A DNA stretch of 64,000 bases from an uncultured Ruminococcus sp. (GTDB lineage Bacteria; Bacillota; Clostridia; Oscillospirales; Ruminococcaceae): the NCBI GenBank assembly GCA_937907215.1, contig CALESG010000110.1, positions 7,766 to 71,765 on the forward strand, read 5' to 3'. A model generated the notes under the pieces. That model was not told the origin of the DNA and ran no database searches. It was given only the letters and a program-made list of their open reading frames with translations. A program made the position numbers and the translations under genes. Positions 32,838 to 42,224 of this stretch are shown here, in pieces. Within the stretch, counting starts at the first letter, position 1; each line of letters opens with the position of its first letter.

Positions 32838-35561
32838 TTACTTGAGCTTGATCATTTCTTTCATAGCACTTAAATCAAATATATTAAGTCTTCCGTCTTC
32901 ACATACATCTCCTGCAAATGGTGCTGTAAGCTCTCCGTTATTCACGATATAGTTCTGCATCATGATAATATCAAGCATACTGAACACACCATCGGCATTC
33001 ACATCGCCTATAACAGGCTTTTGTTCAGCAACTGTAGGTTCTAAAATAAACTTTTGTCCATTGCCACCCCAATAATTCCACTGACAAATATTTGCACCGT
33101 CATCAAGGCTGATCCCATAAACATCAGCACATGATTTACCTCCGGATGCAACACTTAAGAGCGTATATGTACCATCGCTGTTGCAATAAAGCTCAAATTT
33201 CTGCGAATCACTGCCGTTTAACTTTTCAAGATAAATATTAGCACCATCGTCAGCAGATCCGTTTTCCACTGTAAGGGCAAGTCCGGATTCTGATTGAATG
33301 GTATATGTACCATCACTTTGTTTTGTAAATGTCCAATTCGCCTCAGCTCCTTGAACTGCATTGCCGCTGTTTTCAGAAATAAAGCGTCCACTGTTCAAGT
33401 TTCTTATGGCATATGTTCCATCACTTACCATAGGACAAACAGGTGTAAGCTTCCACATCTGACAAGCACCGCCCCAGTAATTCCACTGTTTAATAACTCC
33501 TCCGTTTTCATCCGACCAGTCATATACATCAAGACCGGATTTTTCTCCTGAACACTTGGAAACGATTCCGCAGAATGCTCCATCTTGAACTATTTTAAAA
33601 AGCTGATTGTCAGAACCGGTATAAGTTTGAAGTTCTACATCAAAGCCATCAGAGGCATCATTGCCGGCAACAGCAATACACTTTGATTCATCTTTCATAG
33701 ACAAAAGCTTGCAATATGTATCATCAACAGCAACTATTCTCCATTCCTGATGACTTCCGCCGCCAAGTCCCCATTGCTGTATCTGTGTTCCGTCATCTGT
33801 CGTACCATCTTTCAGATCAATGACCTTGCCGCTAAATTTATTTGTTATATAATAAGGAATTCCGCTTAAAAATGATGTATCACTAAGCGTGGATTTACTT
33901 CCTATGCCCTGAACGGATTTTGAATTGTAAATCAACTTACTGTCATTATTTGCAGAATTTATCATATCACTTGAAAAATTGTATGCATCCTTTTTGCTGC
34001 CCCAAATACAAGTATTATTTCCCGAAGCAGTAAAAGTCATTTTCTTAATCATATTTGCCGATTCATCAGACTGTACAACAAAACTTCCCTTATATGTTAC
34101 GCCATTATATATAAATGTCATTTCAGCAGAATCCTTTGACATAGTCCATTTTCCAACTATATCACCTGTTACCGTACCGTCAGCATTTAATGTAATATTC
34201 TGAGAATACTGAACTTCCGCATTATTGCCGCTTGTTACTTGGTCAGCAACAATTTTTTGATTAAGCTTATGAAATATAAACTCATAATCGCCCGCAACAG
34301 CGTCCATAGTATGAGGTGCATTGGAAGCCTCTTCACCGGGAACGTATTCATAAGGTGTTGCAACCGGCCAGTTGTCCTCATTCATTATAAGCTGATGCAC
34401 ACGAACCTCATGGAAGCCATATGCATCGTCAAATTTATTGTGGTAAATTACAAAAAGCTTGCCGTCATCGTCCATAAGAACCGAATTATGTCCTTGTGCC
34501 TTATTTGGACGGTCATTACAGTTCCATTTATAATTGCTCATAAGACGCATGCCAATATTACCGCCAATATTGTCACCGCCAGTTTTATAAATTGCGGAAT
34601 TTCCATTCTGATCTAAATATGGTCCAGATGGATTTTCACTTCTAAAGATACGCATATTATATCCGCCATCATTATTAAAGCATCCATAAGACACAAATAA
34701 ATAATAATATCCCTTGCCTGTTTCAGGGTTTTCCATATATTCTATATAAGGACCTTCTCCGGAAACCCAGTGACCACCGGCAGCTTTAATTCCCATATAT
34801 GCATCTGAAACATCAGCAACTGTATCATACTTGACATTATAGTCACGCAAGCCCGTATTTTCATCAAGCTCAAGCATAAAAAGCCCGCCAAACCATGAAC
34901 CATATATCATCCAGAGATTTCCGTTCTCATCATAAAATACAGCAGGGTCAATTGCATTTGTACCATAATTCGGATTCCATGAACCATTTCTGTCAAGATA
35001 ACGTGAAAGGTCAGGGTTATTTCCCAAAACCTTTGGTACATCTGTTTTTGAATAATTAAATGTACTTGTATTATCAAATCCAGAATACACGATCGTATCA
35101 ACATATGTATAAGGCCCATCAATATTATCTGCTGTACACATTACAATTGATGATTTATAACTATCACCGTTTATACTTAGATACATACAATACTTACCGA
35201 GTATCTCATTATAAACAATATCCGGTGCCCAAAGGTTTCCTGACAAATCATAATTTTTATTGGATGGCGATGACCATGCCGCAGGCACTGCAAGATCTGT
35301 ATATATATCTTTGAAAAATGTAGTATTCTTAGTTCCTGCATTTGAATTTGCAGTAAATGTCCAGCTGCCAAGATCCTTTGAACGTGCGGCAGCCAAATGT
35401 GAGCCGGCAATATAATAACTGCCATCATCTAATTTTACAATTGACGGATCGTGTACGCCTACTCTTGCATGATTTGCAGCAGAAACAGAACTGTTTGACA
35501 AAACACTGCTAAACATAATGGTGCTTGCCATCAGCAGCGATGCTGTTTTTTTAAATCTCAT
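32838..35561 (-). CDS. GH43 endo-arabinanase-like enzyme with ricin-type lectin modules and dockerin
   Basis: It is 907 residues and secreted. Signal peptide 1-29. The five-bladed GH43 domain begins with VGVHDPSIVKLDDGSYYI (Asp38 the likely general base) and includes NAIDPAVFYDENGNLWMIYG and SGEGPYIEYM (general acid Glu). A beta-barrel C-terminal domain typical of large arabinanases follows at about 430-540. Two ricin/CBM13-like regions (about 570-840) carry QIQQWGLGGG, VIKQWNYWGG and NICQWNYWGG. A dockerin is at 852-907. It probably cleaves arabinan side chains of pectin on a cellulosome-like complex. Confidence 0.87.
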   Translation of the reverse strand: MRFKKTASLLMASTIMFSSVLSNSSVSAANHARVGVHDPSIVKLDDGSYYIAGSHLAAARSKDLGSWTFTANSNAGTKNTTFFKDIYTDLAVPAAWSSPSNKNYDLSGNLWAPDIVYNEILGKYCMYLSINGDSYKSSIVMCTADNIDGPYTYVDTIVYSGFDNTSTFNYSKTDVPKVLGNNPDLSRYLDRNGSWNPNYGTNAIDPAVFYDENGNLWMIYGSWFGGLFMLELDENTGLRDYNVKYDTVADVSDAYMGIKAAGGHWVSGEGPYIEYMENPETGKGYYYLFVSYGCFNNDGGYNMRIFRSENPSGPYLDQNGNSAIYKTGGDNIGGNIGMRLMSNYKWNCNDRPNKAQGHNSVLMDDDGKLFVIYHNKFDDAYGFHEVRVHQLIMNEDNWPVATPYEYVPGEEASNAPHTMDAVAGDYEFIFHKLNQKIVADQVTSGNNAEVQYSQNITLNADGTVTGDIVGKWTMSKDSAEMTFIYNGVTYKGSFVVQSDESANMIKKMTFTASGNNTCIWGSKKDAYNFSSDMINSANNDSKLIYNSKSVQGIGSKSTLSDTSFLSGIPYYITNKFSGKVIDLKDGTTDDGTQIQQWGLGGGSHQEWRIVAVDDTYCKLLSMKDESKCIAVAGNDASDGFDVELQTYTGSDNQLFKIVQDGAFCGIVSKCSGEKSGLDVYDWSDENGGVIKQWNYWGGACQMWKLTPVCPMVSDGTYAIRNLNSGRFISENSGNAVQGAEANWTFTKQSDGTYTIQSESGLALTVENGSADDGANIYLEKLNGSDSQKFELYCNSDGTYTLLSVASGGKSCADVYGISLDDGANICQWNYWGGNGQKFILEPTVAEQKPVIGDVNADGVFSMLDIIMMQNYIVNNGELTAPFAGDVCEDGRLNIFDLSAMKEMIKLK

Positions 35562-35711
35562 AAAATTTTGCCTCCTATTATTTTAAAAATAATAATTATT
35601 TATTATATATACATTATATACCCAGCAGCAGAAAAATAAAATGATTTTTCACATCAAAAATATTGCATAATACATTATTTTTAAGGATGTTTTAAAAATA
35701 AAATTATAAAA

Positions 35712-35750
35712 CAAAAAAGCCATGCGGCAAAAATAAACCGCATGACTTTA
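35712..35750 (-). terminator. Terminator after tRNA-Thr
   Basis: CATGCGG (35721-35727) pairs with CCGCATG (35738-35744), extended by flanking pairs. On the minus strand it is followed by GGCTTTTTTG. Confidence 0.82.
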
Positions 35751-35756
35751 CACTTT

Positions 35757-35832
35757 TGGAGCTTGTGACGGGATTCGAACCTGCGACCTGCTCATTACGA
35801 ATGAGCTGCACTACCAGCTGTGCTACACAAGC
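35757..35832 (-). tRNA. tRNA-Thr (anticodon CGT)
   Basis: It is 76 nt on the minus strand with acceptor GCTTGTG/CACAAGC, encoded CCA, D-arm AGCACAGCTGGTAGTGC, anticodon arm GCTCA-TTCGTAA-TGAGC with anticodon CGT reading ACG, and T-loop GGTTCGAATCC. It is followed by its own terminator. No integration scar is seen next to it. Confidence 0.96.
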
Positions 35833-36005
35833 TTATTTAATGTGTGTATTATACCATATAAATATAGCTTTGTCAATAGATATATAATTTTTAATCACAG
35901 CAGGTTTCAGACCTTAAATATTTCGGCGTTTTGACAGGATTTTGCGTAAATTCTTCGTTTCTATGGTTCTTTCTACAAAAAAACTTAGAAATTACCAATT
36001 TGTTA

Positions 36006-36034
36006 TTGAATTCTATTTCATAGTGTGTTATAAT
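36006..36034 (+). promoter_or_regulatory. Promoter for the SipW-like membrane protein gene
   Basis: TTGAAT (36006-36011), a 17-bp spacer and TATAAT (36029-36034), 39 bp before the start codon. Confidence 0.7.
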
Positions 36035-36072
36035 AAGTATAACTAATTTTTAGTCTAAAGGAAGGTTTCATT

Positions 36073-37443
36073 ATGAAAAAGAAGAACAAGGCTACCTCCA
36101 TACTTGGAGTGATCGTTTCCATCATCTTAATTATTGTTGCCGCTGCAACACTGTTTACGACAGTTCTTTTTGCAAGAAAGGATACGCCTGAGCTTTTTGG
36201 GTACTATCTATATATGCAGAAAAGCTCTGCCATGGAAGTTTCTGACTTTGAAGATGATTCAGCATCCATTCATGCAGAAACAGTTGTATTCTCAAAGGCA
36301 TACAACGGAACTGATCCACTGTCAGTAAATAACGCTGTTTTATGTGTGCTTGGTCCTGATGATGCTTCTCCGATCGAGGACAAGGATTCAGACGGTTATG
36401 CGATCCGCAGAATACTTAGAATTGAACCAAATGAAGAAACCGGCGAGCTTATGTATTACCCTACAACAATGCAGCAAGACAGCGTGGGAACTGAACCTGC
36501 TATTTCAGGCTCATCTATCATTGGTATATGTGAGTTTGAACATTCCGGTTTGTATTCATACATCAAATTTGTCCAGACTATCCCTGGAATCATACTGCTG
36601 CTTGCACTTCCATGTATACTTCTTATAGTTATGATAATAGTAAAATGCGTTCGTTCCAAAAGCCGCAGACTTGAAGAAGATGAATATGCATTTGAAGAAA
36701 GCTATGACGAAGTTCCGGGCGAAGATGTATATGACGAAGATGAATATGACGATTATGATGATGAGTTTGATGAAGCTATGGATAATGATAGCGATGATTT
36801 CGATGACAATTATGATCAGAATTACACTCCAGAACAGACAAAGCCACTCTATACTCCTGACATCACAAACACAAGCACACTTGACCGCAAGCGTGTATCA
36901 ATTGCACAAAACTTCACTCCAAAGGCTGTAAATCCAAATTCACCTTATCAGAAGGCTCGTACAATGCAGTTCAAAGCACAAAAGGATATACCGATTCTGA
37001 GCAATGCACCATATGAACAGCCGGTTCAGCCTCGTCAGGAAAACGAATATGTAGGCAAATATTCAACTAATACACAAAATATACCGCCTATACATGAATC
37101 CCCTGTTACATTTGCTCATGATGATCAGCCGGCTCCAGCTCCAGTACAAACACCAACTTATCATGGTGCTCACGAAGCCGACGGCACATCAAGCGGCAAA
37201 GTATTCCGTAAAAACAGTTCAATTTCATCATTTAAGAAGCCTAATGTTGACGATATATTAAATAACGACCCAATTGCAAGAACTACAGCTGAAGCACCAG
37301 CTCGTGAAGCTGCACCGGAAACACAAAGCTCCACTTCAAAAAAGAATTACTTCCAATCATCTAAAAACCGCAGCGAATCTGTCAACAATTCATCTATAGA
37401 CGACTTGCTTGAAATGATTGAAAATCAAAAGAAAAGATCTTGA
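36073..37443 (+). CDS. SipW-like membrane protein with degenerate catalytic site and long acidic/disordered tail
   Basis: It is 456 residues. Transmembrane segments are at about 10-33 and 169-191. The intervening outside domain has the layout of a SipW-type signal peptidase: FGYYLYMQKSSAMEV where the family has SGSMEP, then GYAIRRILRI where the family has a His-Arg pair, then GLYSYIKFVQTIPGI before TM2. The position of the nucleophile Ser is Ala53 and the His is Arg, so peptidase activity is unlikely. The C-terminal 260 residues are Asp/Glu-rich, then Pro/Gln/Asn-rich and probably disordered in the cytoplasm. The role is unknown. Confidence 0.7.
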   Translation: MKKKNKATSILGVIVSIILIIVAAATLFTTVLFARKDTPELFGYYLYMQKSSAMEVSDFEDDSASIHAETVVFSKAYNGTDPLSVNNAVLCVLGPDDASPIEDKDSDGYAIRRILRIEPNEETGELMYYPTTMQQDSVGTEPAISGSSIIGICEFEHSGLYSYIKFVQTIPGIILLLALPCILLIVMIIVKCVRSKSRRLEEDEYAFEESYDEVPGEDVYDEDEYDDYDDEFDEAMDNDSDDFDDNYDQNYTPEQTKPLYTPDITNTSTLDRKRVSIAQNFTPKAVNPNSPYQKARTMQFKAQKDIPILSNAPYEQPVQPRQENEYVGKYSTNTQNIPPIHESPVTFAHDDQPAPAPVQTPTYHGAHEADGTSSGKVFRKNSSISSFKKPNVDDILNNDPIARTTAEAPAREAAPETQSSTSKKNYFQSSKNRSESVNNSSIDDLLEMIENQKKRS

Positions 37444-37474
37444 TTTATTTAATGTAAAAACATAACCCAACAAT

Positions 37475-37515
37475 AAACGTCCCTGATTCTGTATTTAATC
37501 AGGGACGTTTTTTTA
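37475..37515 (+). terminator. Terminator after the SipW-like gene
   Basis: AAACGTCCCTGATT (37475-37488) pairs perfectly with its inverse at 37497-37510, followed by a T run. Confidence 0.9.
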
Positions 37516-37543
37516 TTATTATTAATTTTTTTATTTTTGTTCT

Positions 37544-38155
37544 TTAACCAATAGTTCTCTTTACAGATTCAACTATTATATCGGAACAAAGATCTATTCC
37601 AAGTGTGCTGCTATTAAGACAGAGTGCATAATTTGACTTATCATACCAGTTTCCACCTGTATTTATGCTATAAAATGTTTCTCTTCTCTTATCCGATTTT
37701 CTAAGCATAGCTTCAGCCCTTCTTGGCTCTATGCCGTAATTATCAACTGCTCTCTTAACTCTTGTTTCTGTATCAGCATATATAAATGTACTGAATGTTC
37801 TATCGAGTTCACGCAAAATATAGCTTGCACATCTGCCTACTATTACGCAATCTTCTTTTTCTGCCAGCTCTTTTATAATATTTGTTTCTACTATATATAC
37901 TTTATCAGACAGTGGTAAATTATCTTCTATTGAACGTGTTGGATTGGATGAAAGCATAAGTGTATATAAAAAGCTCTTTGGAGCGGCTTCTTCAGCACTT
38001 GCAAGATAATCTACAGATACACCGCATCTCTCAGATGCCATCTCAAGTATTTCTCTGTTATAAAACGCTATTCCGAGTTTTTCTGCCACCTTTTGTCCTA
38101 CTTCACGTCCGCCGCTTGCGTATTCTCTTTCGATTGTGATAATTCTGTTGCTCAT
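37544..38155 (-). CDS. Cytidylate kinase-like family protein
   Basis: It is 203 residues. The N-terminus IITIEREYASGGREVGQKVA is the modified P-loop of the cytidylate kinase-like family found widely in Clostridia, followed by LGIAFYNREIL and the VIVGRCASYIL strand. A regular Cmk is a separate protein in these organisms, so the nucleotide substrate is uncertain. AAAGGAGCTTAG precedes the start. It is a single gene, convergent with the SipW-like gene. Confidence 0.85.
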   Translation of the reverse strand: MSNRIITIEREYASGGREVGQKVAEKLGIAFYNREILEMASERCGVSVDYLASAEEAAPKSFLYTLMLSSNPTRSIEDNLPLSDKVYIVETNIIKELAEKEDCVIVGRCASYILRELDRTFSTFIYADTETRVKRAVDNYGIEPRRAEAMLRKSDKRRETFYSINTGGNWYDKSNYALCLNSSTLGIDLCSDIIVESVKRTIG

Positions 38156-38370
38156 ATTCTAAGCTCCTTTCGTATTATATATGTGTTTTTTCTATTATAG
38201 CATATTTTAATGAAAAAATCATTAGTTTTTTTATATTTTCTATCAATAAAACCAATTTTCAGCAATTTCAACAACTGTAAAGCTATCGTATTATGCACAT
38301 TGTAAACATTTTACAGGCAAATGATTACTTTTTATTGTTTTTTCTGAATTATAAGCAATTAAATCTTATC

Positions 38371-40536
38371 TTACTCTGCTCCACGCATTATAGCATTAAC
38401 TATGGATGGATAATACCAAGTACAATCATTGCGATTTAAAAGACCAAATCCATTATCGCCATCAGAATTTACCGAACCATTGTCCCATATAAAACATTTT
38501 ATTCCATTCTGCTTTGCACTCTTTACATAATATTCAATATGAGCTGCTCTATCTGCTGTATTATCATGCTTATTTACAGAACCGCATTCATCAATAATTA
38601 CAGGAACACCCTTACTTATAAATGTATCTGCAAGATATTTGAAGTTTTTATCAAGCTCTGCTTTATCAGCGTCGCTGCCCCATGTTGAACGGTCACTTTC
38701 AGTTCCGCAAAAATCCCATGGTGCATAACTATGAATAGAAACTATAATATGATCGTCATTCGGAACCTTAACATCACTTACCGCTGCTTCTGTTATAGAT
38801 TGTGCATGAGATGTTACTATAAGAGTTCTGTCTGCATTAAGTCCGCCGGTACTTCGTACTGTTTCAACAAATTTTGCAAAAAGCTGATTTATAACATCTC
38901 TCTCTTCAGGAGTACCGCCACTCCATTCAGTTGATGAACCCACTACACGTGGTTCATTCATGCCTTCAAAAATAAGATGATGATCGTATTCTCCAAAGGT
39001 GCTGCAAATCTGTTCCCAAATATGCATAAGTTTCTTTTCTACATTTGCTTGTTCACTATATGTAGGTGTGATCCATGTATAATCATCGTGATGCACATTC
39101 AATATAACGTACATACCGTCATTATATGCATAATCAACTACTTCCTTTACACGTGACATCCATGCTGAATCAATAGTACCATCAGATGACATATGCTCGC
39201 TCCACGTTACAGGAATTCTAACTGCATTAAAGCCGGCATCTTTTACAGCACTGATCATTGCCTGAGTGGTCTTAGGATTTCCCCAACCGGTTTCTGTATC
39301 TGCACTGTTTGTATCGTAACTGTCAAGAGTATTTCCAAGGTTCCAGCCTACTTTAATATCATTTACAATTTCAGCTGAAGACATTTTGTTAACATCTTCA
39401 GAAGAGGCTGTTGTACCTGAACTTGAATCAAGCTTTTCATCATCTGTCACAGCATTTGTATGTGATGTTTCTCCTGTAGAATTACTATAACGTACAGATA
39501 CTCTGTCAAGAGTTACTGTCGGCTGATCGCTCCACCAAAATCCAAGCATAACCTGACCATCCGGAGAAATATCTTGCTTTATATTATCAGGCACTATCCA
39601 TGTAAGAGAAAGATTCGATGAATCTGTAATTACAGCAAAATCATTGCTCTGATACCAGTTTTCATCTGTTGCGGCTTTGCTGTTATCTTTAAGCGATATG
39701 CCAAATGCTCCTGTAAACTTGCCCAAGCTTCCGCCTGATGAAATATCAAATGTTACTGTTTGAAGTGTATCATCAGAACTCAAAAGCTCGGTCAAATCGA
39801 TTTTTCCTGTTTTGGAATCTTCATCACCAAAGCTGAGTGATTTAGCTGGATTTGCAGCATTCTGACCATCGACAGGAATTTCAGCTGTTTTGGTATAATT
39901 GCAGACAATACTGCTCAAGCGTACCTGCTGAACTTCGCTCCACCAATAACCGATAAGTACTTCACCAGCAGAATCAATATATGGAACAACATCTGATGGA
40001 ACATTCCAAGTTATTTCAGCATAAGCACCGTTTACCGCATACTCAAAATCATCTGACTGATACCAGCCTTCATCTGTTGCAGCTTTGCAGTCATCTGTTA
40101 CAGATATACCACAAGCTCCTTTGTAATTCACCATATCAGAAACATCGTCCGATGAATAGAAAATAAAGGTAAACGAATTTACAGTATCGCCTTCTTCTAT
40201 CATATCAGAAAGTTTAGCTTTATATGTATTAGTACCATCTCTGTCAAGCATAGCGTCAATATTGCTAAGCTCTGTACCAAGAGCAGCACTTACTGTTTCC
40301 ATAGGACTTATGTGTTCTGTCGGCTGCTCCTCTTCTGATGCCTTTGTTTCTTCGTCATTATCAGAAGCTGCCTTTTCGGCATCTGTTTCAGTTTCCTTTT
40401 CAGACGCCTCAGTAACTGCCTCTGTTGCCTTTTCAGCAGTACTGCTGCTTTCATTGCTGTTTGAGGAACAACCAGAAAAAACTGTTCCTAGACACATAAC
40501 AGTCATTGCCGCTGCAAGATATGATTTCCATTTCAT
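38371..40536 (-). CDS. Membrane-anchored GH5 endoglucanase with duplicated N-terminal beta-sandwich modules
   Basis: It is 721 residues. Lipobox VFSGC (Cys23) anchors it to the membrane, followed by a Ser/Glu/Thr tether to about 75. Two related modules (about 80-212 and 225-350) share KAATDEGWYQSDDF/KAATDENWYQSNDF and IGYWWS/LGFWWS and are probably carbohydrate-binding. The GH5 barrel spans about 385-718 with VGWNLGNTLDS, acid/base Glu528 in FEGMNEP and nucleophile Glu650 in VIIDECGS. The pattern resembles subfamily 4 endoglucanases/xyloglucanases. Lipid anchoring instead of a dockerin places it on the cell surface. Confidence 0.88.
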   Translation of the reverse strand: MKWKSYLAAAMTVMCLGTVFSGCSSNSNESSSTAEKATEAVTEASEKETETDAEKAASDNDEETKASEEEQPTEHISPMETVSAALGTELSNIDAMLDRDGTNTYKAKLSDMIEEGDTVNSFTFIFYSSDDVSDMVNYKGACGISVTDDCKAATDEGWYQSDDFEYAVNGAYAEITWNVPSDVVPYIDSAGEVLIGYWWSEVQQVRLSSIVCNYTKTAEIPVDGQNAANPAKSLSFGDEDSKTGKIDLTELLSSDDTLQTVTFDISSGGSLGKFTGAFGISLKDNSKAATDENWYQSNDFAVITDSSNLSLTWIVPDNIKQDISPDGQVMLGFWWSDQPTVTLDRVSVRYSNSTGETSHTNAVTDDEKLDSSSGTTASSEDVNKMSSAEIVNDIKVGWNLGNTLDSYDTNSADTETGWGNPKTTQAMISAVKDAGFNAVRIPVTWSEHMSSDGTIDSAWMSRVKEVVDYAYNDGMYVILNVHHDDYTWITPTYSEQANVEKKLMHIWEQICSTFGEYDHHLIFEGMNEPRVVGSSTEWSGGTPEERDVINQLFAKFVETVRSTGGLNADRTLIVTSHAQSITEAAVSDVKVPNDDHIIVSIHSYAPWDFCGTESDRSTWGSDADKAELDKNFKYLADTFISKGVPVIIDECGSVNKHDNTADRAAHIEYYVKSAKQNGIKCFIWDNGSVNSDGDNGFGLLNRNDCTWYYPSIVNAIMRGAE

Positions 40537-40577
40537 AATATCATCTTCTCCTTAAATTATTATAATATCAAAAGAAT

Positions 40578-40603
40578 CAGGCTGTTCTAAAAAGAACAGC
40601 CTG
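40578..40603 (-). terminator. Terminator of the sugar transferase gene
   Basis: CAGGCTGTTCT pairs with AGAACAGCCTG (40578-40588 and 40593-40603) with an AAAA loop. The following T-rich tract on the minus strand is moderate. Confidence 0.7.
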
Positions 40604-40629
40604 CATACTTTTTAACGTATTTTAACGTG

Positions 40630-41451
40630 TCAACGTGCACCTTTCTTTTCAAATACCACCTTGACAGTTTTAAGAATGAGCTTTAGATCAGCCTTTATAG
40701 ACCGTTCCTTTATGTATCTGATGTCACTTTCAACCCATTCATCAAAAGGCATATCGCTTCTGCCATTACATTGACAATAACATGAAAGTCCACCTTTTAC
40801 AAGCAATCTCTGCATCTGATATGGTGTATATAAATTTACTTCACGTGGCAGCGGTGGTCTTGGTCCTATAAGTGACATATCGCCTTTAAGCACGTTAAAC
40901 AACTGAGGAAGTTCATCTATAGATGTCTTTCTTAAAAATTGTCCGATTTTAGTAACTCTTGGGTCATTTTCCATCTTGAATGCCAATCCGTCACACTGAT
41001 TTGTCTTTTGCACCTCAGCAAATCTTTCTTCAGCGTCCATACACATAGAACGGAACTTATACATATTAAATGTCTTGCCGTCTTTTGTAAGACGTACCTG
41101 TGAAAAAATAGGATTTCCTTTATCTTCACGGTAAATAAGCAGAGAAACAATTCCCATAGGCACTGCCAATACTGCTATTCCACAAAGAGAACATACAATA
41201 TCAAATGTTCTCTTGACTGCACAGTAAATTCTTCCTCCGCCAGGTTTAATATCACTGCTGCTAATAGTATTTTTCACATTGTCAGAAAGTTTTTTAAGTG
41301 CTGCTTCATCAAAATCAATAACTGGATAATCCGTTATTCCGCTGTCGACAACTGTTTTTTCAGATTTTTCAAATATGCGTTCAGGTGCATATTTTACCGA
41401 ACTTCTAGATGCAAAAAAATCGTCATACAACGCTGTTTCGTTGCTGCTCAT
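40630..41451 (-). CDS. Undecaprenyl-phosphate sugar phosphotransferase (bacterial sugar transferase family)
   Basis: Initiates polysaccharide or glycan assembly by transferring sugar-1-phosphate to a polyprenyl phosphate. It is 273 residues. An N-terminal soluble extension (about 1-75) is followed by one hydrophobic segment (CSLCGIAVLAVPMGIVSLLI) and the catalytic region with YKFRSMCMDAEER, KTSIDELPQLFNVLKGDMSLIGPRP and the C-terminal VKGGLSCYCQCNGRSDMPF. GGAGGAATTTTTTT precedes the start. It is an isolated gene with no other glycan genes adjacent. Confidence 0.9.
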   Translation of the reverse strand: MSSNETALYDDFFASRSSVKYAPERIFEKSEKTVVDSGITDYPVIDFDEAALKKLSDNVKNTISSSDIKPGGGRIYCAVKRTFDIVCSLCGIAVLAVPMGIVSLLIYREDKGNPIFSQVRLTKDGKTFNMYKFRSMCMDAEERFAEVQKTNQCDGLAFKMENDPRVTKIGQFLRKTSIDELPQLFNVLKGDMSLIGPRPPLPREVNLYTPYQMQRLLVKGGLSCYCQCNGRSDMPFDEWVESDIRYIKERSIKADLKLILKTVKVVFEKKGAR

Positions 41452-41798
41452 AAAAAAATTCCTCCTTTATAATTTTTTCATTTAATCTATCCCTTGTTAC
41501 AGCTTATAGGATCGCCGCAGCATAACTCACCACAAAGCTATATCATACATTATAACATATTTATTTCAAAAATGGAACCCTTTTTCCCTTAGTCAAAGCA
41601 ACAATATTATTATCATCTTCATTTTTAATTTGTACGCTTGTTACAAAACAGATACAAAATTATACAATCATTCACCTTTTGAGAAATTTCACTTTACAAA
41701 AATTTGTTTTGATTGACAATAATAGAATTATGTGATAAAATAAATTAAGATTTATTAAGATTTTAAAATCCATATTTATTGAAAGGAGTCCTTTTATC
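41452..41798. other. 347-bp divergent intergenic region
   Basis: It contains a leftward TATAAT-like box (41549-41554) serving the sugar transferase and the rightward promoter at 41713-41741. No ORF or repeat copy was recognised. Confidence 0.55.
41713..41741 (+). promoter_or_regulatory. Promoter of the membrane protein-hydroxyacid dehydrogenase-proBA unit
   Basis: TTGACA (41713-41718), a 17-bp spacer and TAAAAT (41736-41741), followed by AAAGGAG before the first gene. Confidence 0.7.
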
Positions 41799-42224
41799 AT
41801 GGACGCTACAACTTTTCCAATTTCGCTTACATATCATATAGTATTTTGTGCTGTTGCCTGCATTTTCTTTGTGATTCAATATGTTCGTACAAAGAAATCA
41901 TATCAGCTTCTTTTAGCTATAGGCATACCTGCGTCGCTGTTTATATACATAAAGCCGGATAACAGCTCGCTTTTTTATACAGTAGGCGTTTTTGAAACAA
42001 TTATTTTAATCGGTGCTTTAATATTTGCAATAATAGAACGCAATCGCCGAAAGCAGGAAATCGAAGACACAACTCCGCTGCCGGATATTTCAGAAAAGCA
42101 CACTGATAGTGAAAATATTCAGCCTGAGCAGCCAGAAGAAAATTCTGAAAAAGCGCCTGAAGAAAATCCGAAAAATTCTGAAGAGCCAGAATCTGAAGAA
42201 AATTCAAACGGTAAAAACGAATGA
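41799..42224 (+). CDS. Small membrane protein with acidic tail, function unknown
   Basis: It is 141 residues. Three hydrophobic segments (about 7-26, 35-50, 58-78) are followed by a 60-residue Glu/Pro/Asn-rich hydrophilic tail, probably cytoplasmic. AAGGAGTCC precedes the start. The stop overlaps the start of the hydroxyacid dehydrogenase gene (ATGA), so they are coupled. No domain was recognised. Confidence 0.75.
   Translation: MDATTFPISLTYHIVFCAVACIFFVIQYVRTKKSYQLLLAIGIPASLFIYIKPDNSSLFYTVGVFETIILIGALIFAIIERNRRKQEIEDTTPLPDISEKHTDSENIQPEQPEENSEKAPEENPKNSEEPESEENSNGKNE

Noticed and set aside
35757..35832. tRNA-Thr as an integration site
   Set aside because: No integrase, repeated tRNA 3' end or foreign genes flank it. 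The island in this window sits after rpsI instead.
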